Assembly: GCF_001613225.1 (NCBI RefSeq) | Contig: NZ_BDBY01000207.1 | Span: 1 to 64,000, forward strand | Length of the DNA stretch: 64,000 bases | Direction of reading: 5' to 3' | Origin: Nocardia pseudovaccinii NBRC 100343 | GTDB lineage: Bacteria > Actinomycetota > Actinomycetes > Mycobacteriales > Mycobacteriaceae | In this document: positions 17,173 through 25,539 of the stretch, piece by piece | Numbering within the stretch: the stretch's first letter is position 1 | How the letters are laid out: the number at the start of each line of letters is the position of its first letter | Notes under the pieces: generated by a model | Seen by the model: only the letters and a program-made list of their open reading frames with translations | Databases searched by the model: none | Told to the model about the DNA's origin: nothing | Translations under genes and position numbers: made by a program

Positions 17173-18393
17173 TCAGAGGACCGCGCCCGCATCTTTGGCG
17201 GCGACGATCTCGTCCCAATCCATGCCGAGTTCGAGCAGGATGGTCTCGGTGTGCTCGCCGTACTCCGGCGAGCGGCTCGGCGGCGCCGGGGTCTCGTCGA
17301 ATTGCACTGGCGCGCTGACGGTTCGGTAGGAATTACCGGCGCTGTCGGTCGATGTCATCAGATAGCCATTGGCGGCCACCTGAGGGTCGGCGAGCACTTC
17401 CTGCGGGCTGGCGATGGTGGCCCATACACCCGGCTCGTCGGCCAGGATCTTCTGCCATTCGGCGAGATCGCGTTGGGCGAAAGTCTCGCGGAGCTCGACC
17501 GTCGCGGCCTCGTGGTTGACGACCAGATTCGCCAGCGGAACGAACCGTTCATCGGTGGCCATATCGGCCCGGCCGATGCGCTCGCAGAATCCCTGCCAAT
17601 AGCGGTCCGCCTGCAGCAGCATCATCTGCACCCAGCGGCCGTCGCGCGTCTTGTACCGGTTGACGGCGGGATTGAGTGCGGTGCCCGCCGGGTTCGGCGG
17701 AATCCGGTCGATATCGTAGTAATCGGCCGCCGCGATATCCGGGGCAACGGCCCACATGCCCTGCGCCAGTAAGGAACTGTCGACGATCGGGGCGTGTCCG
17801 GTGCGCTCCCGGTGGAACAGCGCCGCCGTGACGCCGCCCGCCAGGGTAATGCCGCCCTGGAGATCGCCGAAGGCTGGTCCCTGGGCCACCGGATACTCGG
17901 CATCGGGCGGGGTGAGGGCGTAGGCGACACCGGCGCGCGCCAGATAGCTGGCGCCGTCGAATCCACCGCGCTCGCGCTCGGGTCCGCGGCTGCCGTGGCC
18001 ACTGCCGCGAGCGATGATGATTTTCGGATTGAATTCACGAATTCGTGCGATGGACAAACCGGCGCGTTCGAGCGGCCCTGGCAGCCAATTGGTCAGGAAC
18101 ACATCGGCATTTGCGATCAGCTTGCCGAGGATCTCGTGTCCGCGCTCGGATTTTATATCCACGCCGATGCTGCGCTTGCCATGGTTGCCGAGTTCCATCA
18201 TGTAGTTGGCCCGCACCGGCGAGCGCGCGGGATCCAGGCCGCCGACGACCAGGGCGCGACACGGATCGCCGCCCCTGGTGTCCTCGATCTTGATCACATC
18301 CGCGCCCCAATCCGCCAGTGCGGCACCGGCGCTGGGCACATACGTCCACGACGCCAGTTCGACTACTCGGACGCCATTGAGCAGACCCGACAT
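17173..18393 (-). CDS. CaiB/BaiF family (class III) CoA-transferase
   Basis: A 406-residue protein of the formyl-CoA/carnitine CoA-transferase family. Marks are the N-terminal LNGVRVVELASW, GADVIKIEDTRGGDP, GKRSIGVDIKSERG, DVFLTNWLPGPLERAGL, and GFDGASYLARAG near the catalytic Asp region. It moves CoA between acids; partners are unknown. Its stop lies 80 bp before the amidohydrolase start with operator site A in between, so it forms its own transcription unit under site B. Confidence 0.9.
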   Translation of the reverse strand: MSGLLNGVRVVELASWTYVPSAGAALADWGADVIKIEDTRGGDPCRALVVGGLDPARSPVRANYMMELGNHGKRSIGVDIKSERGHEILGKLIANADVFLTNWLPGPLERAGLSIARIREFNPKIIIARGSGHGSRGPERERGGFDGASYLARAGVAYALTPPDAEYPVAQGPAFGDLQGGITLAGGVTAALFHRERTGHAPIVDSSLLAQGMWAVAPDIAAADYYDIDRIPPNPAGTALNPAVNRYKTRDGRWVQMMLLQADRYWQGFCERIGRADMATDERFVPLANLVVNHEAATVELRETFAQRDLAEWQKILADEPGVWATIASPQEVLADPQVAANGYLMTSTDSAGNSYRTVSAPVQFDETPAPPSRSPEYGEHTETILLELGMDWDEIVAAKDAGAVL

Positions 18394-18435
18394 AGCAGCT
18401 CCCTTTCCTGTGATTGCTCACCGTCTTGAAGTAAT

Positions 18436-18455
18436 ATACGGTAATGCTTACAGTT
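18436..18455 (-). promoter_or_regulatory. Double TAYYGTAA operator, site B
   Basis: On the minus strand it reads AACTGTAA-GCAT-TACCGTAT, 43 bp before the CoA-transferase start. Spacing and orientation toward the gene match the other four sites. Confidence 0.55.
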
Positions 18456-18603
18456 GAGCATCCAGGATGGATAATCCCGGGCGGGTCTCGGACAACGTCG
18501 TCCGAAGGGGATCAGCGTTGCTTCCCGCGCACCCGGAGCTCACCGCCTGCCGCGCGCGAGGCGATGACGCTCGGTAACTGTTGCCCGACGATCAGGAGGA
18601 CAT

Positions 18604-18754
18604 GTGAGCGAGCGAACCGTCCAACCCAGCGCGCGGTCGCGCACGACGGACCCGTGCGTCGGCGAGGCGGAGTCGTGAGCGAGCGTCAGCGAGTGAACCA
18701 TCAGTACAGTGCGCCTTCGCGCACGACGGAGCCGTGCGTCAGCGAGGCGGAGTC
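18604..18754 (+). repeat. MIRU-like tandem repeat of two coupled mini-ORFs
   Basis: Two imperfect units lie head to tail: 18604-18674 (71 bp) and 18675-18754 (80 bp). Both start GTGAGCGAGCG and end in a shared block CGCGCACGACGGA...CGAGGCGGAGTC. Each unit is an open frame (24 and 27 codons) whose TGA overlaps the next GTG as GTGA, so the series leads straight into the aldehyde dehydrogenase at 18755. A strong AGGAGGA at 18594-18600 stands before the first unit. Mycobacterial MIRUs have the same overlapping start/stop design. The preceding 18394-18603 holds only operator site B. Confidence 0.7.
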
Positions 18755-20296
18755 GTGAGCGAGATCGTCGGGGAGGCGTCGGCGTCCATCGTTGAATTGG
18801 GGTGCCGCGCCGCAGAGCGAGCCGAATTCCGGATGCTGATCGACGGCGAGTTGGTCGCGGCGGCCTCGGGTGCCGCGTTCGACAACATCAGCCCCGCAAC
18901 CGGCAACGTGCTCGGTAGCACGGCGGCGGCGGGTTCGGCGGATATGCTGCGGGCCATCGCGTCCGCGCGCCGGGCCTTCGACGAAACCGACTGGTCGACG
19001 AATCGGGCGCTGCGGCAGCGGTGCCTGGATCAATTGCAGCAAGCCCTCGAAGCCGAAAAGCACGAGCTGGGCGAGGAACTCGTCGCCGAGGCCGGAGCTC
19101 CGGCGATGACGCTGCGTAATGCGCAACTGGACTGGCCGCTGGCGGAGTCCCTGCGCTATCCGGCGCGATTGATCGACGAATTCGGCTGGGAGCGCGTGCT
19201 CGAGGGTGGCGGCCTGTTCGGTGACCGCAACGTGCGCACCGTGATACAGGAACCGGTGGGTGTGGTCGCGGCGATCTGCCCGTCGAACTTCCCGCTCGAG
19301 GTCGCGCTCAACAAGCTCGGCCCCGCGCTGGCGGCGGGAAATACGTTGGTACTCAAGCCCGATCCGAATACCCCGTGGCATGCCACTCGACTCGGGCGGC
19401 TCATCGCCGAGGGCACCGATATTCCGCCGGGGGTCGTCAATGTCGTCCCCACACCGTCCAACGAGGTCGCCGGAGTGCTGGCGACCGATCCGCGGGTGGA
19501 TATGATCTCGTTCACCGGCTCGACCGCGGTCGGGCGCACGCTCATGCGGTTGGGCGCGGACACCATGAAGCGGACATTCCTCGAGTTGGGCGGAAAGTCG
19601 GCGCTGATCGTATTGGACGATGCCGACCCGATGGCGGCACTGCGCAGCGCGGTCGGCGTCTGCGTGCACGCGGGTCAGGCATGCGCCGCGACCAGTCGGA
19701 TGCTCGTGCACCGGTCGAAGTTCGACGAGATGGTCGCGAGTGTGGCGGCGGCGTTCGAGGCGGTGCCGGTCGGGGATCCGGCACTGCCGGAAACGCTGGT
19801 GGGCCCGGTGATCAGCGCGGCACAGCGCAGCCGCGTCCTGGATGCGTGCACGCGTGCGACCGTCGACGGCGCCCGCCTGGTCACCGGCGGGGCAGCGGTG
19901 CAGGACCCGGCGCCCCATCTTGCCGGTGGTTATTTCGTCCAGCCGACGGTATTCGTCTGCGACGATCCGAGACTGCCGATCGCCCAGGAAGAGATCTTCG
20001 GTCCGGTCCTGGTGATGATGCCGTTCTCCGACGACGAGGAGGCGGTGCGCATCGCCAACGACAGCGCCTACGGCCTGGCCGGCGCGGTGCTGTCGGGATC
20101 GACGGAGCGGGGCATCGGTATCGCGCGGCGCATCCGGACCGGCGCGGTCGGTGTCAACGGCGGCATGTTCTACGGCGCGGACGCCCCCTTCGGCGGCTAC
20201 AAGAACAGCGGAGTCGGCCGCCAGTGCGGCCTGGAGGGTTTCCAGCAGTACCTGGAGACCAAGACGATCGGCAGCCGAATCGTTAGGCGGCACTGA
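18755..20296 (+). CDS. Aldehyde dehydrogenase family protein
   Basis: A 513-residue NAD(P)-dependent aldehyde dehydrogenase. The cofactor segment is PVGVVAAICPSNFPLE, followed by FTGSTAVGRTLM, the glutamate motif LELGGKSALIVLDDADP, and the nucleophile in HAGQACAATSR. The C-terminal QEEIFGPVLVMMPF and PFGGYKNSGVGRQ are intact. Start GTG 18755 is fixed by overlap with the mini-ORF of the upstream repeat; translation probably reinitiates there. It oxidises an aldehyde to acid or acyl-CoA; 68 bp separate it from the mycofactocin-type SDR, which could supply the aldehyde. Confidence 0.9.
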   Translation: MSEIVGEASASIVELGCRAAERAEFRMLIDGELVAAASGAAFDNISPATGNVLGSTAAAGSADMLRAIASARRAFDETDWSTNRALRQRCLDQLQQALEAEKHELGEELVAEAGAPAMTLRNAQLDWPLAESLRYPARLIDEFGWERVLEGGGLFGDRNVRTVIQEPVGVVAAICPSNFPLEVALNKLGPALAAGNTLVLKPDPNTPWHATRLGRLIAEGTDIPPGVVNVVPTPSNEVAGVLATDPRVDMISFTGSTAVGRTLMRLGADTMKRTFLELGGKSALIVLDDADPMAALRSAVGVCVHAGQACAATSRMLVHRSKFDEMVASVAAAFEAVPVGDPALPETLVGPVISAAQRSRVLDACTRATVDGARLVTGGAAVQDPAPHLAGGYFVQPTVFVCDDPRLPIAQEEIFGPVLVMMPFSDDEEAVRIANDSAYGLAGAVLSGSTERGIGIARRIRTGAVGVNGGMFYGADAPFGGYKNSGVGRQCGLEGFQQYLETKTIGSRIVRRH

Positions 20297-20364
20297 AGAA
20301 TTCGCGGCGCCGCGACTACTACCGGAGCGCGGCCCACCACTGGATGACGGAGAGGGTGTAACCC

Positions 20365-21219
20365 GTGGGCAAATTGGACAACAAGGTCGCGGTGATATCG
20401 GGCGCCGCACGCGGGCAGGGACGTTCGCATGCGGTCAATCTGGCCGCCGAGGGCGCGAGCATCATCGCGCTGGATATCTGCGCCGACCTCGAGGGGAATA
20501 CGTACCCGCTGGCCCGGCCGGAGGATCTGGAGGAGACGGCGCGGCTGGTCGAAAAGGAAGGCGTCCGTGTCCATCCGGTGATCGTGGATGTGCGAGAACG
20601 CAGCGCGGTCTGGAGTGCCGTCGCGGCGGGTGTCGAGGCGCTGGGTCGGCTCGACATCGTGGTGGCCAATGCGGGCATCTCCGCGATGGGCAAGGGCCAG
20701 ACCATGCAGTCGTGGTCGGATACCGTCGATACCGATCTGGTTGGCGTGTTCAATGTCATCCAGGCCAGCATCCCGTACCTCGGTGCCGGAGCGTCCATCA
20801 TTGCGACCGGATCGCTGGCGGCCCAACTGGGCAGCTCCACCAAGCAGGGGCCCGGCGGTTCGGCCTACAGCTTCGCGAAACAGGTTGTCGCACACTACGT
20901 CAACGATCTGTCGATCCAGTTGGCGAAGCAGTCGATCCGGGTGAACGCTGTTCACCCGACCAATGTGAATACCGACATGCTGCACAACGAGGGCATGTAC
21001 AAGGTCTTCCGGCCCGATAAGGAGTCGCCGACTCGCGAGGACGCCGAGGCGGCATTCCCCGCGATGCAGGCGATGCCCATCCCTTATATCGAACCGCAGG
21101 ACGTCTCCAATCTCGTTGTCTTCCTGGCCGGTGACGACGCGCGCTACATCACCGGCAGCCAATTGCGGGTGGATGCGGGCGGTTTCGTCAAAGCCGTGCC
21201 ATGGGGCAAGGGCCGATGA
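20365..21219 (+). CDS. Mycofactocin-coupled SDR family oxidoreductase
   Basis: A 284-residue SDR starting at GTG 20365. It has the subgroup's features: ISGAARGQGRSHAV, an insertion after the second strand (DICADLEG...YPLARPEDLEETARLV), ANAGISAMG, and the tail NVNTDMLHN. Active-site residues are TGSLAAQ for Ser and YSFAKQ for Tyr and Lys. Members keep NAD tightly bound and pass electrons to mycofactocin. Its stop overlaps the rubredoxin start as ATGA, so an electron-transfer link is plausible. Likely an alcohol dehydrogenase of the pathway. Confidence 0.85.
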   Translation: MGKLDNKVAVISGAARGQGRSHAVNLAAEGASIIALDICADLEGNTYPLARPEDLEETARLVEKEGVRVHPVIVDVRERSAVWSAVAAGVEALGRLDIVVANAGISAMGKGQTMQSWSDTVDTDLVGVFNVIQASIPYLGAGASIIATGSLAAQLGSSTKQGPGGSAYSFAKQVVAHYVNDLSIQLAKQSIRVNAVHPTNVNTDMLHNEGMYKVFRPDKESPTREDAEAAFPAMQAMPIPYIEPQDVSNLVVFLAGDDARYITGSQLRVDAGGFVKAVPWGKGR

Positions 21220-21407
21220 ACGAGACGGCGACCACCCACCGGCTGTTCCGCTGCCTGATCTGCGGATTCGAATACGACGAGGAACTGGGCTGGCCCGATG
21301 ACGGCATCGCGCCCGGTACGAGGTGGGACGAGATTCCGGACGACTGGACGTGTCCGGACTGCGGCGCCGAGAAATCCGACTTCGAAATGGTCGAGGTCGC
21401 GCGATGA
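21216..21407 (+). CDS. Rubredoxin
   Basis: A 63-residue iron protein with both knuckles, FRCLICGFEYDEE and WTCPDCGAEKSDF, and the core WPDDGIAPGTRWDEIPDDW. It carries one electron in the cytosol. The start ATG 21216 overlaps the SDR stop as ATGA. Rubredoxins usually serve alkane hydroxylases or P450s, but none is adjacent; here it is tied to a mycofactocin-type dehydrogenase, which suggests it may carry electrons from that branch or to the P450 at 10484. Confidence 0.92.
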   Translation: MNETATTHRLFRCLICGFEYDEELGWPDDGIAPGTRWDEIPDDWTCPDCGAEKSDFEMVEVAR

Positions 21408-21514
21408 GCGTCCCGCGTCGGGGGCGGGACGATCCCGTCGAGATAGCAGGTACACGAAGATGATTCGGTGTACCGCTGGTGGCCGTGCCGCGTGAGTAGT
21501 GACATGGCGGCTTG

Positions 21515-21534
21515 TACTGTAAAGCTAACTGTAA
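21515..21534 (+). promoter_or_regulatory. Double TAYYGTAA operator, site C
   Basis: It reads TACTGTAA-AGCT-AACTGTAA, 67 bp before the thiolase start at 21602 and directed toward it. Confidence 0.6.
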
Positions 21535-21601
21535 GGTGTACAAAGAGAATTGAGAACGCCGCGCCCTCGGGTGCGGCTCGATAGCTCAGAGGTTGAGAGA
21601 T

Positions 21602-22780
21602 ATGGCCAAACCTGTCATCGTCAGCGCCGTCAGGACTGCGATCGGACGATCATTCAAAGGGGCGCTGGCGAATGTGCCCTCCGAAACTCTGGCGACCACG
21701 ATCCTGCCCGAGGTGGTCCGGCGGGCCGGTATCGACCCGGCCGCCGTCGACGATGTCATACTCGCCGAATTGAATTACGGCGGTGGCGATCTGGCGCGCC
21801 ATGCCGCCGTGGCCAGCGGCATGCTGACCGTGCCGGGACAGGCGGTCAATCGGCACTGCACGGGCAGTCTCACCGCAATCGGGAACGGCGCCGCGCACAT
21901 CGTGTCGGGAATGGAGCGGGTGATCGTCGCGGGCGGTGTGCAGTCGCTGTCGACCGCGCCGATAATGAAATGGCGGGTGCCGGGTAAGGCCGGGCTCGAG
22001 TTCATCGAACCGTGGATGCCGCCGTCACATCCGGAGACGCCGGACGCGCCGACCCTCGACATGGCGATCACCGTCGGCTGGAATACGGCCGAGAAGGCTG
22101 GTATCAGTCGCGCGGAGATGGACGCGTGGGCGTTGCGGTCGCATCAGCGCGCGGTTGCCGCGATCGATGCCGGAAAGTTCGTCGACGAGATCGTGCCGAT
22201 GAAGATCCAGCAGCTCGACGGTTCGGTGATCGACTTCGCGGTCGATGAATTCCCGCGCCGCGATACCACTTTGGAGCGGCTGGCGGCCCTGCCGGTGCTG
22301 CATCCGGAGATCGAGGGCTTCTCGATCACGGCCGGTAACAGCAGCGGGATCAACGACGCCGCGGCGGCGGTGACGCTGGTCGGTGACGATTATGCCGCGG
22401 CCGAGGGGCTCGAGGTCCTCGGCACGGTGCGGGCCTGGGCCAATGCGGCCCTCACCCCGGCCGACAACGGGCTCGCAGCGGGCAAGGTGATCGGCAAGAT
22501 TCTGGACCGCGCGGGTCTGAAGCCCGCCGACGTGGCGCTGTGGGAGATCAACGAGGCCTTCGCGTCGGTGCCGATCGCCGCGGTGCGCGAGCATGGAATC
22601 GACGAAGAGCTGGTGAACTTCTCGGGCAGCGGATGCAGTCTGGGACATCCGATCTCGGCGTCCGGTGCACGCATGGTGACCACTTTGCTCTACGAGCTGC
22701 GCAGGCGCGGCGGCGGCATCGGCGTTGCGGCGATGTGCGCAGGCGGCGGGCAGGGTGGTGCGCTCATCGTGGAGGTCTGA
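21602..22780 (+). CDS. Thiolase (acetyl-CoA C-acyltransferase)
   Basis: A 392-residue thiolase. Catalytic residues are the nucleophilic Cys in NRHCTGSLTAIGNGA, His in GHPISASGARM and the second Cys in CAGGGQGGA, with NEAFASVPIAA between. The start ATG 21602 (MAKPVIVSAV) is preferred over 21593 because the family begins near KPVIVSAVRT. It cleaves a 3-oxoacyl-CoA with CoA. It opens a plus-strand unit under site C; the crotonase follows after its own site D. Confidence 0.92.
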   Translation: MAKPVIVSAVRTAIGRSFKGALANVPSETLATTILPEVVRRAGIDPAAVDDVILAELNYGGGDLARHAAVASGMLTVPGQAVNRHCTGSLTAIGNGAAHIVSGMERVIVAGGVQSLSTAPIMKWRVPGKAGLEFIEPWMPPSHPETPDAPTLDMAITVGWNTAEKAGISRAEMDAWALRSHQRAVAAIDAGKFVDEIVPMKIQQLDGSVIDFAVDEFPRRDTTLERLAALPVLHPEIEGFSITAGNSSGINDAAAAVTLVGDDYAAAEGLEVLGTVRAWANAALTPADNGLAAGKVIGKILDRAGLKPADVALWEINEAFASVPIAAVREHGIDEELVNFSGSGCSLGHPISASGARMVTTLLYELRRRGGGIGVAAMCAGGGQGGALIVEV

Positions 22781-22840
22781 CCACCCTCTGCCGGGTTCCG
22801 GTTTGCTCAGTGCGGACCGAAGCCCGGCCCGCGATAGTCA

Positions 22841-22860
22841 TACTGAATGACTTATAGTAA
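22841..22860 (+). promoter_or_regulatory. Double TAYYGTAA operator, site D
   Basis: It reads TACTGAAT-GACT-TATAGTAA, 37 bp before the crotonase start at 22898. It is the least perfect copy but keeps box size, spacing and orientation. Confidence 0.5.
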
Positions 22861-22897
22861 GTGCTTCTAAAGCTGTCGAAACGAGTGGAGGCTATCG

Positions 22898-23659
22898 GTG
22901 TCGGATGAGGTTCTGCGGGAACGCCGCGGGCGCACCCTGGTGATCACGATCAACCGGCCGGATGCGCGCAATGCGATCAATACCGCGGTCAGTCAGGGTC
23001 TGGCCGACGCGGTCGACGAGCTCGACGAAAGCCCCGAACTGTCGGTCGCCGTGGTTACCGGCGCCGGCGGGAATTTCTGTGCGGGAATGGATTTGAAGGC
23101 ATTCTCGGCCGGTGAAATCGTGATCGTGCCGGGGCGTGGCCTCGGCTTCACCGAAAAGCCGCCGGTCAAGCCGATCATCGCCGCGGTCGAGGGGTACGCG
23201 CTGGCGGGTGGCACCGAAGTGGTGCTGGCGACCGATCTGATCGTCGCCTCGAAATCCGCGAAATTCGGTGTGCCCGAGGTCAAGCGCGGCCTGGTCGCTG
23301 CGGGTGGTGCGTTGCTGCGGCTGCAACGCCGCATCCCCTATCAGAAGGCCGTCGAACTGGCGCTGACCGGTGACAATTTCACGGCTGAGGAGGCCGCGGC
23401 CTACGGCCTGGTGAACGTGCTCGCCGAGCCCGGTAAAGCGCTCGAGGAAGCACTGGCCCTGGCCGAGCGGATCACGGCGAACGGGCCGCTTGCTGTCGCG
23501 AAAACCAAAGAGGTCCTCGTCAAATCCAGCGACTGGACCTCCGACGAGATGTGGCAGAAGCAGCTGGAACTGGTCATTCCGGTGTTCCAGTCGAAGGACG
23601 CGCAGGAGGGGGCGCGGGCCTTCGCCGAGAAGCGCGCCCCCGAATGGACCGGTGCGTAA
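22898..23659 (+). CDS. Enoyl-CoA hydratase
   Basis: A 253-residue crotonase starting at GTG 22898 with GTGGAGG upstream. Unlike the crotonases at 6952 and 8509, both hydratase glutamates are in place: in LAGGTEVVLATD and in FGVPEVKRGL. Oxyanion-hole residues lie in FCAGMDLKAF. It should hydrate a 2-enoyl-CoA. The next gene, an SDR 54 bp downstream, could oxidise the resulting hydroxyacyl-CoA. Confidence 0.9.
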   Translation: MSDEVLRERRGRTLVITINRPDARNAINTAVSQGLADAVDELDESPELSVAVVTGAGGNFCAGMDLKAFSAGEIVIVPGRGLGFTEKPPVKPIIAAVEGYALAGGTEVVLATDLIVASKSAKFGVPEVKRGLVAAGGALLRLQRRIPYQKAVELALTGDNFTAEEAAAYGLVNVLAEPGKALEEALALAERITANGPLAVAKTKEVLVKSSDWTSDEMWQKQLELVIPVFQSKDAQEGARAFAEKRAPEWTGA

Positions 23660-23713
23660 GGGCTTTCGGCTCGCGCGCCGCATCACAATCGACCCATGAA
23701 GTAAGGAGACGCT

Positions 23714-24484
23714 GTGTCGTTCGAAGGTGAAGTTGTACTGGTGACCGGCGGTGCCGGTGGGTTGGGCGATGCCACGGTGCGCCGGTTGCACAGTGCGGGC
23801 GCCGCCGTCGTCATCGCCGACGTCAACGACGAGAAGGCGACGGCGCTGGCCGATGAACTCGGCAACAAGGTCGCCTATGTGCGCACCGACGTGCTCGATG
23901 ACGCGACCATCGAGGCCGCGCTCGCGAAGGCGGATGAGCTGGGTGTGCTGCGGTATGCGGTTATCGCCCACGGTGGTTTCGGTGTGCTGGAGCGCATCAT
24001 CAACCGGGACGGCAGCCCGGCGACGCTGAAGGGCTTCGCCGACACCATCGCGTTGTATCTCACCGGCACCTACAACGTGTTGCGCCTGGCCGCCGCCCGG
24101 ATCGCGAAGCTGGATCCCAAGCCGAACGGCGAGCGTGGCGCGATCGTGATGACGAGCTCGATCGCTGGGTACGAGGGGCAGATCGGTCAGTCCGCCTACT
24201 CGACGGCCAAGGGCGGGGTGATCTCGCTGACCTTATCGGGCGCAAGGGATCTCAGTTCGGTGGGCATCCGGTTGAACAGCATCGCACCGGGCACCATCCA
24301 TACGCCGCTGATGGACTTCCTGGGCGAGGAGCGGCTGGCGAAATTCGCCGCGTCGGTGCCCTTCCCGAAGCGGCTCGGCGCGCCGGACGAGTACGCCTCG
24401 CTCGCTCAGCACCTGCTGGAAAACCCGTACATCAACGGCGAGGTCGTGCGGATCGATGGTGCGCAACGATTCCAGCCCAGGTGA
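23714..24484 (+). CDS. SDR, 3-hydroxyacyl-CoA dehydrogenase (HSD10)-like
   Basis: A 256-residue SDR starting at GTG 23714 with GTAAGGAGA as ribosome site. It has TGGAGGLGDATVRRL, ADVNDEKA, MTSSIAGYEGQ with Ser, YSTAKGGV with Tyr and Lys, and RLNSIAPGTIHTPLM. The usual NNAG is replaced by AHGG. The layout matches type-2/HSD10 hydroxyacyl-CoA dehydrogenases. It follows the hydratase directly, as a beta-oxidation step would. Confidence 0.85.
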   Translation: MSFEGEVVLVTGGAGGLGDATVRRLHSAGAAVVIADVNDEKATALADELGNKVAYVRTDVLDDATIEAALAKADELGVLRYAVIAHGGFGVLERIINRDGSPATLKGFADTIALYLTGTYNVLRLAAARIAKLDPKPNGERGAIVMTSSIAGYEGQIGQSAYSTAKGGVISLTLSGARDLSSVGIRLNSIAPGTIHTPLMDFLGEERLAKFAASVPFPKRLGAPDEYASLAQHLLENPYINGEVVRIDGAQRFQPR

Positions 24485-24494
24485 GTTGGGTCTG

Positions 24495-24824
24495 ATGGGT
24501 GGGGCAGCGGGCGGAGCCCGGCCCGGTGCGCCGCGCAGCTCGGAGGCGCGGCTGCGTTGGTGGCACCTCGATCCACCGCCGCCGGTGAATGGACGTCCGC
24601 ACGGCGCTGTCGACGAGCCGATCGCCAGCACGGTTCGCGAGGTCCTGAACTACTTCGCGAAATGCCCGCGGTGCGGGTATGCGGCGCAGGCATCAAGTAC
24701 GACTCGGACCTTCGTCGGAGGTCGGGTGGAGACGACGATCTACCCGACCTGTGGTCTGCCCTGCGGCTGGCAGGGCGCCCCGCGGATCGTTACCGAGACT
24801 GTTCCGCACGAGCCATCCCATTGA
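24495..24824 (+). CDS. Small zinc-ribbon-like hypothetical protein
   Basis: A 109-residue protein from ATG 24495, 10 bp after the SDR stop. The N-terminal third is Gly/Ala/Pro rich, then come REVLNYFAKCPRCGYAAQA, RTFVGGRVETTIYPTCGLP and CGWQGAPR. The CPRCGY plus CGLPCGW pairs suggest a zinc ribbon. Function unknown; it is probably the last gene of the unit that starts at 22898. Confidence 0.6.
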   Translation: MGGAAGGARPGAPRSSEARLRWWHLDPPPPVNGRPHGAVDEPIASTVREVLNYFAKCPRCGYAAQASSTTRTFVGGRVETTIYPTCGLPCGWQGAPRIVTETVPHEPSH

Positions 24825-24847
24825 CTACTTCGGTAGGCAGGACTTCG

Positions 24848-24888
24848 CGGTCGCCGTTCCGAATTACGGGACGGCGATCGTTGTATTT
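24848..24888. terminator. Bidirectional hairpin between convergent genes
   Basis: CGGTCGCCGTTCCG and ACGGGACGGCGATCG form a stem of about 12 bp around AATT, followed on the plus strand by TTGTATTTT. It stands between the ends of the zinc-ribbon gene (24824) and of tetR (24895). Confidence 0.65.
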
Positions 24889-24894
24889 TCGGCC

Positions 24895-25530
24895 TCAGCG
24901 CACGGCTTTGTCGCGTCGCTCGGGTGGCCGCGCCACCAGCGTGGTGTCGGTGGATTCGGAACTATCCGACTGCGCTTCGGCTCGGACGCCCGCGAGCAGC
25001 CAGCGAATCGACATCGCGAAGTTCTTCTCGGTTTTATCCACCCGCGCCGCGGATTCCTCGGAAAGCTTCGGTTCACGCAGGCCGCGAACCTCCACGATGG
25101 TGTGATTGATCGTGAGATTGACCAGCGCGCGACAGCACTCGACCGCGAGGCGAAATGGAAAGCCTTCGCGCCGAGTGGCATCCACCAAATCGTGGACATA
25201 GTCCATAACCGCATTGCGATCGTCGATCGTCATCAATTCGGTGAGGTACGGGTGTGCCCGCAATGCGTCGTGCAGGGACAGGCACCACTGCAGTGCCGTC
25301 GACTCCCAATCCTCGTATTCGTGAAAGTCCAGTCGCAACAGCGAGAAATGCCGGGCCACCAGGGCGCGGATGAGTTGTTCCCGATTGCCGACCTGCTGAT
25401 ACAGCGTGCGCGTCGAGATCCGGAGTTCGGTGGCCAGCCGCCGCGTGCTCAGCGCAGCGGTACCCTCGGCATCCAGCAATGCCAGCGCATGATCGTAGAT
25501 CGACTCGACGGGTATGAGCGGCTTGGCCAT
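24895..25530 (-). CDS. TetR family transcriptional regulator
   Basis: A 211-residue protein with an N-terminal helix-turn-helix: IYDHALALLDAEGTAALSTRRLA, then LRISTRTLYQQVGNREQLI. The C-terminal ligand domain is of the TetR_C type seen in lipid-catabolism regulators (NLTINHTIVEVRG). It sits in the middle of the 13.5-33.8 kb cluster and is the best candidate to bind the five double TAYYGTAA sites, although none of those is at its own promoter. Confidence 0.85.
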   Translation of the reverse strand: MAKPLIPVESIYDHALALLDAEGTAALSTRRLATELRISTRTLYQQVGNREQLIRALVARHFSLLRLDFHEYEDWESTALQWCLSLHDALRAHPYLTELMTIDDRNAVMDYVHDLVDATRREGFPFRLAVECCRALVNLTINHTIVEVRGLREPKLSEESAARVDKTEKNFAMSIRWLLAGVRAEAQSDSSESTDTTLVARPPERRDKAVR

Positions 25531-25539
25531 CGTTGCATT

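Noticed and set aside
18604..18754. Tandem repeats considered as a CRISPR array
   Set aside because: Only two contiguous units, no spacers, coding overlap structure, and no cas gene in the window.
18701..20410. Long minus-strand open frame (569 codons) across the aldehyde dehydrogenase
   Set aside because: It is the antisense shadow of a high-GC gene: it lacks any domain, is extremely rich in Arg, Gly and Asp, and the plus strand encodes a full ALDH.
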